From NCBI GenBank assembly GCA_963969495.1, contig OZ018319.1, forward strand, positions 205,267,405-205,331,404: a stretch of 64,000 bases of DNA, in the 5' to 3' direction. Of this stretch, positions 37,543 through 48,415 are shown in pieces. The stretch is from Ceratothoa steindachneri (Eukaryota; Arthropoda; Malacostraca; Isopoda; Cymothoidae). The position numbers and the translations under genes were made by a program. The notes below the pieces were generated by a model. That model was not told the origin of the DNA, made no database searches, and was given only the letters and a program-made list of their open reading frames with translations. Positions within the stretch are counted from its first letter, which is position 1. Every line of letters begins with the position of its first letter.

Positions 37543-38331
37543 TTAGAGTCGATCCTGGACCTCAACGGTCAGGATTTCTTTCTCAAGGTTATATGCACCA
37601 CATTGCTTCGGAGAAGCGGGGTGCGGCTCTCTACAATTTACACACTTGGCCACACACGATTTGGAATTATCGTGTGCTGCCTTGGAGCAATTTACACATA
37701 CTTCGGCTGACTCCGACTTTGCACTTTTACATGAGCGATTCGTATGGCCGAAGCAGTGACAGTAATAGCATCTCTGCGGCAGTAAAACGAATGCCTTCAC
37801 GCGGTAGCGGTACCAACCGGCACCCACTGACTCAAGGAGCTTGTCACAGTCGAACGTGTCGAAGAATGTAGGGGTGAGTCTCAAGGCCCCTTCCTGTTTT
37901 CTAATCACACGCTCGACCTTGACCGCCCCGTGGTCGGCCAGCTCTGAGGTGATATCTTCTATGGAGTAGTCCAAGAGTTCCCTCGCATAAACTACTCCTT
38001 TCACAAAGTTCATGATATAGTGCAGGGTCACACTCACCGAGGGGCCATCAAGTGTCCGAAGAGCACTTATCTTGGCCGCCTCCGAGGGATCCGCTGCATT
38101 GGCCAGAACGCTCCCGTCCGAGAAACGGGTTACCTTCGGCTCTCTAACAATTACACTAGCTAAAGCTCTCCTCTGATTGATCATGTTACCCTTGGCCAAC
38201 ATGCTGCCATCAGTGGAGCGAATAACTAAGAAGTATTTGAAGCCAGCGGGCTCGAAAACGCCAGGTAACCTCTGAATGAGGTGCTCCGATGTTATCAAGG
38301 CTCCGCCCTGCGCACTCTTGGTCTTAGTCAC
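37543..38331 (-). pseudogene. LINE E ORF1 (gag-like, three zinc knuckles)
   Basis: 262 residues open. An RNA-recognition-like region (about residues 20-190) is followed by CYYCHCFGHTNRSC (C-x2-C-x4-H-x4-C), CVNCSKAAHDNSKSC and CVNCREPHPASPKQC. This arrangement is typical of I, R1 and Jockey LINE ORF1 proteins, which package the RNA. The frame is shifted after residue 262 relative to the tail in 36251-37297. The true N-terminus may lie upstream. Confidence 0.8.
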
Positions 38332-39743
38332 AGGCTCCGCACCCGTGGGCAGAGGGGCCGGAAGTGCCGATCTTGGCTTGGTCGCTCACCGAAATGGCAG
38401 CAGACCCATCCGTCCCCGCAGCCCCCACGAATGGAGAGGAGCCCGGAGTCTTTTTTCTGTTTTTTTCTTTTTAGGAGAGGAGGGCGGGTAATGAACCCGC
38501 CTCTTCCCTCCGCCGGCAGGAGCCCCCAGGCCAGATGGACCAGCCTCAGCAAGGTCCTTCTCCGAGATGGAGAAGGTCCAGGAAGCGCAAGGGCACCGGA
38601 CGGAGGAGATCCCTCCCCTCTTTGTACTGCCTTGGAAACCCGAGCCGTTTGAGGAGGACCTTGTATAAGGGAGGACTCAGGTTCGGTGCTTGACGCTGAG
38701 CCCGGATTCGCTCCCATGGAAGGCCCTGCTGTCTGAGGCTGGGTTGACTCAAGGAGCATGTCTATCTCAGGGGCAGCCTCCAGTTGCCCCCCCTCCTCAG
38801 GACATAACAGGTCCTAGTGGCAGCAGTGTCTTTAGTCACGTCTTGGGAGTCACAGGCCTTGACCCGGACAAGGCTCAATATTCTTGCCAGCAGGTCTTTT
38901 GAGGGAAGCGACAGAAGGGGCCTGGCTACCTTCTCCCCCCTAAGGGGGTTTTCCCTAACGAGCCACTTCAATGGGGAGCGGTCGGCTATGGGCTACCTGC
39001 TGGCTTTCTTGGCAGTCCCCTTCGAAAGTAAAGGGGAAACTGCCACCAGAAAGAGGGAGGTGCCCGAAGGCATCTCCAGACAAGGGGGTGAGGGGGAGTC
39101 CCCTGCGCACGCACAGGGGGAACCTCCATCTTTTCTGTGGAGCTGCCCGAGGGCGGCTCCGAAGATGGAAAAGGGGAAATTGAGGAGAGATTTTTTATTT
39201 TCTCATCATTGGGATGGTGACCCTATTTTTTGTACGGGAAGCAATCGCTCATCAACCCTCGCAGTAGCCCGCCCTGCAAGGGATGCGTACAGGCCTGGCA
39301 GAGCTAGGTGCCGCAATTCAAGACCACCGCTCCAGCCTGGTGGCCTGGCAGCCCCTCGGCATGGCGGCTCTACCTTGGACACGGCGTAAAATTTATAGTG
39401 TGAAGAGGAAAGGAAAATGGATGTGAGGAAGGTATGGGTGCTGATGAAGCAGGTTGTTAAAAAACCACCATCCCAAGCCGGATCTCAGGGGTGAGGGGAC
39501 ATTGTCCCCTCCCTCCTCAGCCCCTATCTGGGATAGTTGGGTGAGAAGAAGGTCAGCATATACCCTGAGAAAATAGAGGCCGACCAGAGAAAGTTGTGGG
39601 AGACGTTGTAGGGGAAGTGAGGAAGTAGGGAAGAAATACAGGCTGTCTGAAAGAAGGAAAAGAGGCTAAGCTGGGGCCGGACGGGGCGCTGAGTCCCGTT
39701 AGCACGGCGGACAGGATGGCAAATCGCCGCGCCCCTTACAGAG
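38332..39743 (-). mobile_element. LINE E 5' region
   Basis: GC-rich sequence upstream of ORF1. Several frames of 70-190 codons occur on both strands because of the GC content, without recognisable domains. Part may be the ORF1 N-terminus and part the 5' untranslated region. Confidence 0.5.
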
Positions 39744-40236
39744 ATCCGAAGAAGAAAACGAAGATTTTGATATAGAGTTCGAGAAGAACATTGTAGACGA
39801 GCTTAATACACAAATACATAAGACGCATCCTCACCACCAGGTGGAAAGAAAACGCGACGGAGACGCCGAGATCACTGAAGAAGAACTACTCGGCGCGCTC
39901 CGCTCATTCCATCAGAAAGCCCTAGGACAATCAGGGCTTACGAAGCTAAACTTCCAAAAGGCACCAGCTAATGTCATCGATGGAATGAGAATAATTTTTA
40001 GCGCGTGTCTAAATACGGAATACTTTCCCGATGCTTATAAAACTGCAAAGATAATCTTCTTGCCAAAGCACGGAAAGGACCCAACGTTGAGAGACAGCTA
40101 CCGGCCAATTTTACTTCTAGAATTTGGCGGGAAGCTCTTCGAGAAGATCCTCAATCGAAGCCTAGTGTCTCACCTGGAGGATAACTTCCTCTACAACCCA
40201 TTCGAATACTGGTTTAGAAAAAAGCGAAACACATGA
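39744..40236 (+). pseudogene. LINE D reverse transcriptase (after LINE E)
   Basis: Starts in the right-hand duplication and reads SEEENEDFDIEFEKN, then EITEEELLGALRSFHQKALGQSGL, NTEYFPDAYKTAKIIFLPKHGKDPTLRDSYRP and LLEFGGKLFEKILN, ending FEYWFRKKRNT. It is one open frame of about 160 codons including the 131-residue stretch from 39841. It stops where a Penelope-like fragment begins at about 40237, before the catalytic YADD motif. Confidence 0.85.
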
Positions 40237-41238
40237 CAATAACATTTATGAAAGTGATAGGCCTCACCACCAGGCGCCTAGCATCTTTTTTCACCCTACC
40301 ACACTTCTTTCTCTTTTTACCAGTTGTCTATTCTCACCTATCAATTCACACACACCCTTTTTTCCTCTTTTGCATATACACACACTTACATCAATCGAAA
40401 TCGAAGCTGGTTCTCTCGCTTAAGCTCAGTATCAATTGTTACCCAATTGGAGGAGTGTAACAATGAACACAGACTACAAGGAAGATTAGAAGTTTCTCAA
40501 AGCATTATACACCGCAACGTTTCCCCAGCCAACCCCGAGCATAAAATAAACTTGGTCATATATTACAAGACCAGAAAAACACGATCCCTCGTCATAAAGA
40601 ACAGTTTTCTCCCCACGACGAACTTCCTACCCCTACAAGAGGAAAACATATTGTATGAATACTCGTGCAATGTCGGTGACTGCGCTCACCGCAACTCTAA
40701 ATACATAGGGATGACTTCTACAACCCTGTCGCGCAGGTTGATGATGCAACTTCAGGAAGGGGCTAGCGAGCGACATGCCGAAACGCATCATACGTCAATT
40801 ACAAGACGAACGCTCACCTAAAACACCTCCATTATCTTCCGTAATCGTGACAGCCGAAGACTCCGAATGGCCGAGGCAGTTATGATCTCCCAACGTAGAC
40901 CTTCAATCAATATACAACTCCAGCCAGAGGCTATCCTCCCAACGACTCGCCGCCAGAATCTCCAACGTCCCCGCATGGAACCAGAATTTTCCCAAAACCT
41001 TTTCCTCCTTTTGTTTATTCTCAACATCAATTTTGTTCTCGATCATATTTTTAAACATATCTATGTATTTTCATGTTAATTGATTAGTCCGTTTCCTTAC
41101 AATAATGTTCAAAATATTTTTAAACACATCTACCCATCTAATTTTCGAGTTAGTTGATTTGTCCGTTTTCTTACGGTAATGTTCAAACATATTCAATATA
41201 TTTTCCTGTAATATCACGTACACCATTCTGCCTGCCTC
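40237..41238 (+). mobile_element. Penelope-like element fragment with GIY-YIG endonuclease
   Basis: A 3'-region-like segment (GATAGGCCTCACCACCAGGC, also near 44720) is followed at 40480-40960 by a degraded endonuclease: NILYEYSCNVGDCAHRNSKYIGMTSTTLSRRLMMQLQ, then after a stop NTSIIFRNRDSRRLRMAEAVMISQRRPSINIQLQ. The Y...YIG pair and following R, plus the C-x4-C pair, fit the Penelope endonuclease. 41030-41238 is the 3' untranslated region also seen at 29.5-29.65 kb. The right junction falls inside a CTGCC shared with LINE G. Confidence 0.75.
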
Positions 41239-41886
41239 AACACGGGATACTTTCCAGATAATTCTAAAACTGCTAAGATGATTGTCGTGCCTAAGCACGG
41301 AAAGGACCCAACGTGGAAGATCCGCACGAACCAGGAAAAGTTCAAAGTAGTCCTCATAGGCAGGAGATTACTTTACGACGTCAGGGTGGGGGATAGAAGC
41401 TATCCCTAAACCACGCAGTGCAATGTACTCAGAAAGGAAGATTACTTTAACCGGTTACAAGAAGCACGTCCAAGAAAGAATCACCAAAGCCACTACTGCA
41501 GTCTAAACTCTATACATGTTTAGAAAAATATATACAATGCACTTGTAAGATCGACGCTGCTATACCTCGCTTCCGCCCCCTCGCGTGTCTCGAAGCCACA
41601 AAATCGGAAACTACAAGTGGTGCAGAATAAATGTATGTACTTAATTACAGGTATATATAGGCGAGAAAGAAGACGCCAGGAAGAGCTGCACCAGGAGGCG
41701 GGGTTAAGTCCCATTAACGTTATCATAGAAGAACGGCCAAGGAATATGCAGGAACTGGTTAATCGAGAATTGGACGATGATATCGTCCAAATTATTAACC
41801 AGAATAGAAGAGGCATAAGTCGCGCCAGATTTCCGAGCTCCACTGGCCTTTTAGCTGGCGGAGCAGAAGTGCCGTTCTACGCATGA
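41239..41886 (+). pseudogene. LINE copy G fragment (same family as D and F)
   Basis: LNTGYFPDNSKTAKMIVVPKHGKDPT joins directly to EKFKVVLIGRRLLYDV, skipping the palm domain, so there is an internal deletion. The thumb follows (NALVRSTLLYLASAP, LQVVQNKCMYLITGI), then a C-terminal stretch 41617-41886 ending at a stop. Similarity to LINE F (EKLNKLKLMF, FKIISVG, QVIQNKAIRFITNV) supports the call. Confidence 0.7.
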
Positions 41887-42694
41887 AAATAGAATGTTTT
41901 TACCTAAACCAAGAAAACTGAACAAGAAAAAGAACACCTAATTATGAAACCTCACCGATGAATACCCAAATATACCGAAGAATACATCCAAGAAAAACAA
42001 AAGGACACGATTTACACTCACTAAAAGATAAACAGGTTTGACAACCCGTCGCCTTCGGTTCAGATAGTGTGTCTGTTTCCCCAAGTCCCTGGAATTCGCT
42101 TATATTATCGAGGTTGGATCTCACCAGGCAAACACATCTCTTTTGTGAAGCATTACTCTTTCCAGAGCAAGCCTCGAATCGTTTTCACCCCTGAAGGATT
42201 GGGTGATATTTATCTCGTCTCATCTGGAACCCCCCTCTTCAAGGATTTCCAGTTTCCCGTGTGAGACTCTACGCCGAGCTACGTCAGAGTATCGATTTTT
42301 GGAGGTTTCACTTTTCTGTAGCGGAGTTGCCATCGTCCTTCTTCAAGGAGGATCGTAAACTCGTCTTCTGCCCCCCCCCCCTCCCTACCCTTCATCCTCG
42401 TCACCGTCAGGATATTCGGCCAAGAGTCAAGTTCATTGTTGGTCTCCATTTCCCCGCGCTGACTCGCTAAAGCATTCCCCTTCCTCGAGGTGACCCGATT
42501 AAGGTAAAACGACCCTTGTTTTTTATCTCCCGTTAATTGACCCACTTTCCGACATATAAATATTCCCTCTGTATAACTGATTTATAGTATCCCATTTAAA
42601 AGCTGATTAACAAGTAATTAACGTTACCCGATTGCCAATTAATCGATATTCTGTCAGAATTGTCCTCATTTACATTACCTATATTTTTTTCCCG
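41887..42694. other. Unassigned spacer
   Basis: Partly GC-rich (42040-42500), with a C-run at about 42371-42381. No recognisable coding or repeat family. Confidence 0.35.
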
Positions 42695-42702
42695 TATATA
42701 TA

Positions 42703-42762
<60 letters not shown>
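42695..42762. repeat. (TA)n microsatellite (left of Penelope-like element)
   Basis: Nearly pure TA repeat; abuts the 3' end of the minus-strand Penelope-like element. Confidence 0.95.
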
Positions 42763-42764
<2 letters not shown>

Positions 42765-43111
42765 GAAAATTAATGCAATATCACAAGAAAAGATGAGGAA
42801 ATAAACCACATTTTTCGAAGACAATTTAATTCAGAACAGTTTCGGTGTATCTCACACCCTTTTTCAACTGACACTGGATAGAAAATATAAGAAAATTGCA
42901 TACAAGCATAACACAAGGTCAGGTCGTGAAAGATCCCCTCTTTTTTCCCCAATCCCCTACTTGTGGCTAATCTGGGGAAGGGGGTTAGGCCTAAACATAT
43001 TGAAGGGCTGACATTTTACTATTTTGTTTATTTGCTTTCTTATTACAGGATTAAAAGAAAATTGACCCTCAGATAGATTTAAATTAGGAACAGACGATAT
43101 CAAGCTCGGTT

Positions 43112-43567
43112 CTACGATTCTTCTCTTACATAGTTGGACGATTTAAATACCATTTTACTTCCATTGAAATCAATCGTATGATTCTTGTCTCTAACATGGC
43201 AAAATATTCCACTGCTTTCGCTGCCCACTCTAATATCTCTGTTGTGTTCATACAATCTCTTGTCTAGATTTCTCCCCGTTTCCCCTATATAAACTTTATG
43301 GCAATCATTGCATGGTATTGCATATACTCCTATGTTAATATGTTCTTTGGGTTTCCTGGCAATCATCAATTGGTTTAAGGAATTATTATATTTAAAGGCT
43401 AGATTAATACCCGCTTTTCCAAATATGTCCTTCAAACTATTTAATTTATTATTAAATGGCAATGTTATACATTTGTTGAAGTCGTTAGTGCGGGAAGGCT
43501 TATTACCATAGAATGTTTTCCTAGCTGCAAAATGGGCAGACGATATCAACCAATCGGGGTAATACAA
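43112..43567 (-). pseudogene. Penelope-like GIY-YIG endonuclease
   Basis: 151 residues open to a stop. IGVYAIPCNDCHKVYIGETGRNLDKRLYEHNRDI holds the GxY and YIG motifs, the C-x2-C pair and the catalytic R of this nuclease, which nicks target DNA for Penelope integration. HVRDKNHTIDF follows, with H residues in the expected metal-binding area. The frame is continuous upstream with IYNLFLRAYKICHPSYLDGEIGI back to about 43655, so it is fused to the reverse transcriptase apart from one frameshift. Confidence 0.85.
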
Positions 43568-43656
43568 ATTAGAAAAAATGGTCCTGATAATGCCAATTTC
43601 TCCATCTAAATAGGAAGGATGACATATTTTGTATGCTCTAAGGAAAAGGTTATATA

Positions 43657-44119
43657 TTACCGTTTTTTAACAGTATTATCGTGAAACGAAAAATAATGTA
43701 TATAGGCATTCGAGTGGGTTGGTTTCCTATACACGTCAAGTTTTATTTCATGGTGATCTTTATTAATGAGGACATCTAAAAAGGGTAATCTATTATCATA
43801 TTCCCATTCATATTTAAATTTGATGGAGACATGCAAATTATTCAAATTATTAAAAAAGGTATCAAAATCATGGCCATTAGGCCATACAGAAAATACATCG
43901 TCAATGTACCTTAACCATATAAAGTTAGGGGGAGAAATTGTGGGAAGGAGTTCAGTCTCAAAATATTCCATGAGGAGACATGCCAATATCGGAGATAAAC
44001 TATTTCCCATGCAAAGGCCAAATATTTTTCTATAAAACTCATTATTTACTCGAAACACATTGTCAGAGAGACATAATTCAACTAAATCGATAAATTTACT
44101 CGCGAATGTGATTTATTTC

Positions 44120-44122
<3 letters not shown>
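43657..44122 (-). pseudogene. Penelope-like reverse transcriptase, C-terminal half
   Basis: From SKFIDLVELCLSDNVFRVNNEFYRK the frame reads CMGNSLSPILACLLMEYFE, NFIWLRYIDDVFSVWP (catalytic YIDD), LPFLDVLINKD, VYRKPTHSNAYIHYFSFHDNTVKK. These are the palm and thumb motifs of Penelope reverse transcriptases, which are related to telomerase. It ends in a run of six A (minus strand, about 43662), where a one-base shift would restore continuity with the endonuclease. The N-terminal half is absent. Confidence 0.88.

Positions 44123-44200
<78 letters not shown>
44123..44200. repeat. (TA)n microsatellite (right of Penelope-like element)
   Basis: Pure TA repeat directly joined to the truncated 5' side of the Penelope-like element. 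Confidence 0.96.
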
Positions 44201-44203
<3 letters not shown>

Positions 44204-44464
44204 AACTAGTGTCTTATTAAAATTATATTTTGGTTTTAACTCTTTAAATATACCCTTGAACTTCAACTTGGTAAACTCATTAAACTATATCAGCCCCTGT
44301 AGTAAATCGCATTCTTATACCTCGTGATCAACGGATTACTCTTACGAAGTGAACGTACTTGTACGTAGCGAAGGGCGCGTACGTACATTAGAGGATATAT
44401 GTATATATAACTATATATGTACATATTTTCGTGATTTTTGTCTTTTTCCTCTCAAACAATTGAT
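44201..44464. other. Short unassigned spacer
   Basis: AT-rich, with palindromic ACGTAC words near 44350-44390. No feature recognised. Confidence 0.35.
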
Positions 44465-44467
44465 ACA

Positions 44468-44551
<84 letters not shown>
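44465..44551. repeat. (TA)n microsatellite
   Basis: Nearly pure TA repeat. Confidence 0.95.
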
Positions 44552-44552
<1 letters not shown>

Positions 44553-44679
44553 GTATTGTCTAGGGAGGGGACTTATTCCTCGACATTACTACAACAGCAA
44601 ATGCGCATAACATATCTAAGAACATTAATTTTTTTTTAAGACAAATGGCTGTAACGCCATACTAATATAAACTATCTCA

Positions 44680-45045
44680 AAGACAACAAAGGAACCACAA
44701 AACAAGAAAATATTTAAAAACGATAGGCCTGCTCACCAGGCACTTAGAATCTCTTTGTACTCTACCACACTTCTTTCTCTTTTTACCACTTGTCTATTTT
44801 CAGCTATCTGTCCACACACCCTTTCTTTATCCCCTACCCACTTACATCGTCCATAGTTCATAGTTAACAATTCTGCCCCAAAGATGACCTACTGTTAGGT
44901 CGAAAGACGTCTAGGCAAATAAAGTTATGCCTCTTCAGAGCAATTTTCCTCGCCTGGGCCATCTGTTGAGACTATAGTCAAAACTATAAGAAAGCTGCAG
45001 CCAAAAGTAAATAATGCAGCCGTTGCTGTCGACTTCAATGAATCC

Positions 45046-45048
<3 letters not shown>
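44680..45048 (+). mobile_element. Penelope-like element 3'-end fragment
   Basis: Shares GATAGGCCT...CACCAGGC and CACACTTCTTTCTCTTTTTACCA with 40250-40320, and its last 180 bp match the minus strand of 29333-29530. It ends in CAATGAATCCTGCAT directly at a (TA)n tract. At 44886-44905 there is a 6-bp hairpin (GACCTA-CTGT-TAGGTC) followed by GAAA, reminiscent of stem II and the GAAA box of the hammerhead ribozymes known in Penelope-like elements. Confidence 0.7.

Positions 45049-45133
<85 letters not shown>
45049..45133. repeat. (TA)n microsatellite
   Basis: Pure TA repeat at the end of the Penelope-like fragment. Confidence 0.96.
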
Positions 45134-45135
<2 letters not shown>

Positions 45136-45799
45136 ACTAAAATCCAAGTACAATTCTCTTTACGAAATATCTGTCTCATCTATAAGACTCTCGATCTGCT
45201 CCTGTGGTCACAATGTTATTTCCTTATGACTAACGGTCATTCACGGGTGCGAGTAAAGTGCCGGGCGCGCACGGTGAAACGTTTACTCATTGCATGTATA
45301 TTATATGATAATATTATATGATAGTATATATGATATCAGATGCAGAGTGTGCAGCTCTACTGAATCTGCCTTCACCGCCTTCACCCGACAAATAATAATA
45401 ATAATCATCAGCAAGGTAAGATATTTTTGCGGCACAATATAAGAATTTCAAAGAATATGCTTCTGTATTTCTTTGCGACTGGACTTTTTATCCCGGGCCA
45501 CGGTCGGTACCTATGCTAGTGATCTCTAAAATTTCGGACGTGCGTTAATCTTGTCCTACATTTGTTGGGTCCTTAATTCCGACTGTTTTGCATTCTAAAT
45601 AAGAGCTGAACAGCAGGGTCTTTAAAAAGGACATTTTGTCCGGAAATGGACAAACCTGCTGTCAGGTTGATGGTATACTCATTTCTGAGACATTTGCACT
45701 CACACTTTTAGTTTTTTAGTTTTTTATTCTTGAACTGATAAAAAAGTTTTGGGTGCATTTTTTTATCTTGCCGAAAATAGTGAACCTAATTTCAAAATA
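45134..45799. other. Unassigned spacer
   Basis: No gene or repeat family recognised; a short (AAT)n tract lies near 45391-45405. Confidence 0.35.
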
Positions 45800-46145
45800 T
45801 CAAGAATAGCTACCCCCAAAGTTTACCTCTTTTGAATAGCAGCCCCCAAAGTTTTTATGTCAAGAATAGCGGCCCCAAAATTTCCATGTCAAGAATAGCT
45901 GCTCCTAAAGTTCCCATGTCGAAAATAGCGACCGCAAAATTACTCATGTAAATAATAGCGACCCAAAAATTACTCATGTGAATAATAGTGACCCACAAAG
46001 TTTCCATGTCAAGAATAGCGGCCCTCAAAGTTCCTATGTTAAGAATATCCATCTCAAAAGTACCTATGTCAATAAATGCGACCCCTAACGTTCCATGTCA
46101 AGAAGCGTGGCCGCCAAATTTCTCATGTTAAGAATAACAACCACA
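45800..46145. repeat. ~30-bp minisatellite (CATGTCAAGAATAGCG type)
   Basis: About eleven degenerate units of CATGTCAAGAATAGCG plus a CCCCCAAAGTTTC-type segment. An isolated further pair of units lies at about 46670-46735, outside the array. The minus-strand frame 45855-46052 reads the unit as a 10-residue repeat (MGTLGAAILD). Confidence 0.85.
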
Positions 46146-48225
46146 ATATAAATTTGATATAACAGAAAAACTCAACATACATCATCTTCACTTTATTGTA
46201 AATGAACCGTACACTAATTTATTAAAAGGGAAATTGAGAGACAATTGCGTTACATACATTAATTAACCTGCTTACTTTATTTCTTTCCATCCACGTGACC
46301 TGTTGTAAATAAGCTGGAATAAATACACCTTTGCATCCTCTCAAGTTGTTTATTTTGGCCTTATTCTTTCCTAATACGATTCACTATGTTGGGTATGAAC
46401 GCCTGTATGTGGATTACCAATGTGCAAAGAGTGGTTGACGGTTCTGTGCTGGTAATTTGGATTATTGGTGCGATTTATGTGGGCTCTGTGGTTTCTGTGT
46501 CTCCAACTACTTCCATATATCCAACAACTGGAAAATACCTAGTAACTACTTGACCAAACCCCCGAACTTGACTTCTATGGCCCCGATTTCAATGGTTTTT
46601 AGGTTGGGTAAGGTTGATATGAACTAACCTAACCTAAACCTAGCGTTTGAAGTTATAAAAACGTCCTTCAGAACTCCCCATGTCAAGGAAAGCGACCCCC
46701 CAAAATCACTTGTTAAGAATAGTGACGCATGAAGATGTTGGGTTCCCTAGTCCTGATTTGATCCTATTCTTTTGGTAAAAAAAAGAGAAAACCAACGAGT
46801 TCCTATCCCGCAGAAAGATTGTAAGTTGGAAGAAGTGAAAATGTTTAGAAGATATATATCTCCAGGGACACTTTGCGTGAGTTATAGCCGAGAAGTCGCG
46901 CAATCCTCCAAATAGGGTACTTCTGGTGTCCACGGGTTAGCCAGCAATTATTATTCTGATCTTTATGTTGCTCAATTAACTAACATCCTCTTTTCGTATT
47001 ACTGTCCTTTTCAAGTTTCTCAAAGCCTCTAGTTCTGTTCATTGATTTCCTATCTATCTAATAGACAAATTTAAAATTACAAAGGTGTAACACAAACTCA
47101 GTTTTTAGGACTATGTGCATTATTTGTATGGCATTGCATTACAATTGCAGTTAAATACTTGTCTGGGGGGGTGTTATCAACTGAATTATTAACTATTGCC
47201 CGCCAAAGGCCAAGGTCCATTCGTATCTCTAAAAAGTGAGTTATGATTTGCCATGTGTGTATGCATATTTTAATGAATGGGGCCATAAATATGCGCTCTA
47301 GTCGATAATTATATGGTAGGTAACGTAAACCATACTCATTGCATTTGCATAGAAATGAGATCACGAAATGTGGTCATCGGAATATAGCCAGTGGGAGAGA
47401 AAGCAAAGAACTAATTCCGAGAACCTTCATTTAGAGTAATAAAGTTTTAATGATTGTGGAACGGTATCACTAAACTTTGTGTGTAATAGATTTGTAATAT
47501 TCTAATAAAATAGAAGGCAAGTAGTATAGTAAGAAGAGGGAAGCTGGAGAGGAGAGTAATAATAAAAATGGAAGTAGAAAGCACAATGAGATTACAAGCC
47601 TCTTCAATTCTACGGGGTGTTTCTAAACATCTGGTATTAATGCCGGATATAAATGTATTCAATTACAATTTTCGTTGGTCTTGCATGATGAACTAGTAGT
47701 GGTTCCAATTGCGAACGTCAGCTTCTTAAGTTGGCAACTTTGAGGATTTTGATGGACAAATTTTGAGTGTCTCTAAGATGGATATCATTTTGACGGTACA
47801 ACGCAGTAAACCTTCCAGTATTATTACTTCCTCTCTAAATATAGGAATTGGAACTGAACTACATACTCTAAATACAGACAAACCAGAGATTTGTATGTAG
47901 TCATTATTCTGTCCGCAGTTTTCTATGTAAAAATTCCATGAATAAATTTATTCTTAGCAATATGCGAGCTTTTTTGCCGCTCTAACTTAGGAAACCTCAA
48001 ATTTTCACTTTAAAAGCCACAAGGATTTTTCTCTTCCAGAACCTTTTTTGTAAAGTCACTTCGAACGTGGTGCAAACATGTTCCAATTTGTTGATTCAAT
48101 TTTTAGAAGTTTTTCCCTTTTTTTTCTATGGGAAAAAATGTATTTGTCATTTAACTATCCATTTATGTTGGTTTGGAGAGACGGTCTGTCCTGTTGTGTA
48201 CAAGTTTGGATACAAACTCACCAAA
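46146..48225. other. Unassigned AT-rich stretch
   Basis: Contains a short CTAACCTAACCTAAACCTA tract (46624-46642), which resembles the TTAGG pentamer. Frames of 60-90 codons on the minus strand (46706-47662) show no domain. Confidence 0.35.
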
Positions 48226-48415
48226 TTAATATTTTCAGTATGAAATTTACGTATAAAACGTAACGGTACTAAAACATTTCCTTGGAGGATAATTCCTATA
48301 CCATTTATTTGTTCAATATTTTCAGTATGAAATTTATGTATATAAAATTGTCGGTACTAAAACACTTGTTTGAGGGATCATTCTTCGTACATTACCATTT
48401 ATTTGTTCTTTGTTT
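48226..48415. repeat. Two-copy direct repeat of ~90 bp
   Basis: AATATTTTCAGTATGAAATTTA begins both copies (written here as words: AATATTTTCAG then TATGAAATTTA), at about 48227 and 48314. Both continue with GGTACTAAAACA and end CATTTATTTGTTC. The copies differ by substitutions and small indels, so it is an old tandem duplication. Confidence 0.75.

Larger units (their letters stand above)
35583..39743 (-). mobile_element. I-group LINE copy E, inserted in LINE D, internally deleted
   Basis: 4161 bp on the minus strand, bounded by exact 12-bp duplications with a short poly-A (35583-35591 read on the minus strand) at the 3' end. The 5' end is near 39743. It encodes an ORF1 with zinc knuckles, then jumps to RNase H and the LINE C-terminal cysteine region. 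The endonuclease and reverse transcriptase are missing, so it was a deleted, non-autonomous copy. It is GC-rich compared with LINE D, supporting a separate and younger origin. Confidence 0.9.
42763..44124 (-). mobile_element. Penelope-like element with RT and GIY-YIG endonuclease
   Basis: A minus-strand element lying between two (TA)n tracts. It is 5'-truncated inside the reverse transcriptase and keeps the C-terminal half of that domain, the endonuclease and a 3' untranslated region of about 350 bp. A 19-bp segment ATGAGGAAATAAACCACAT (42793-42811) recurs inverted at 44106-44124 with one mismatch, so the copy has short inverted repeats next to both (TA)n tracts. Sequence differs from the family at 40.2 and 44.7 kb. 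Confidence 0.85.

Noticed and set aside
38817..39389. 190-codon plus-strand frame
   Set aside because: It lies antisense in the GC-rich 5' region of LINE E, with no domain, and is best explained by low stop frequency.
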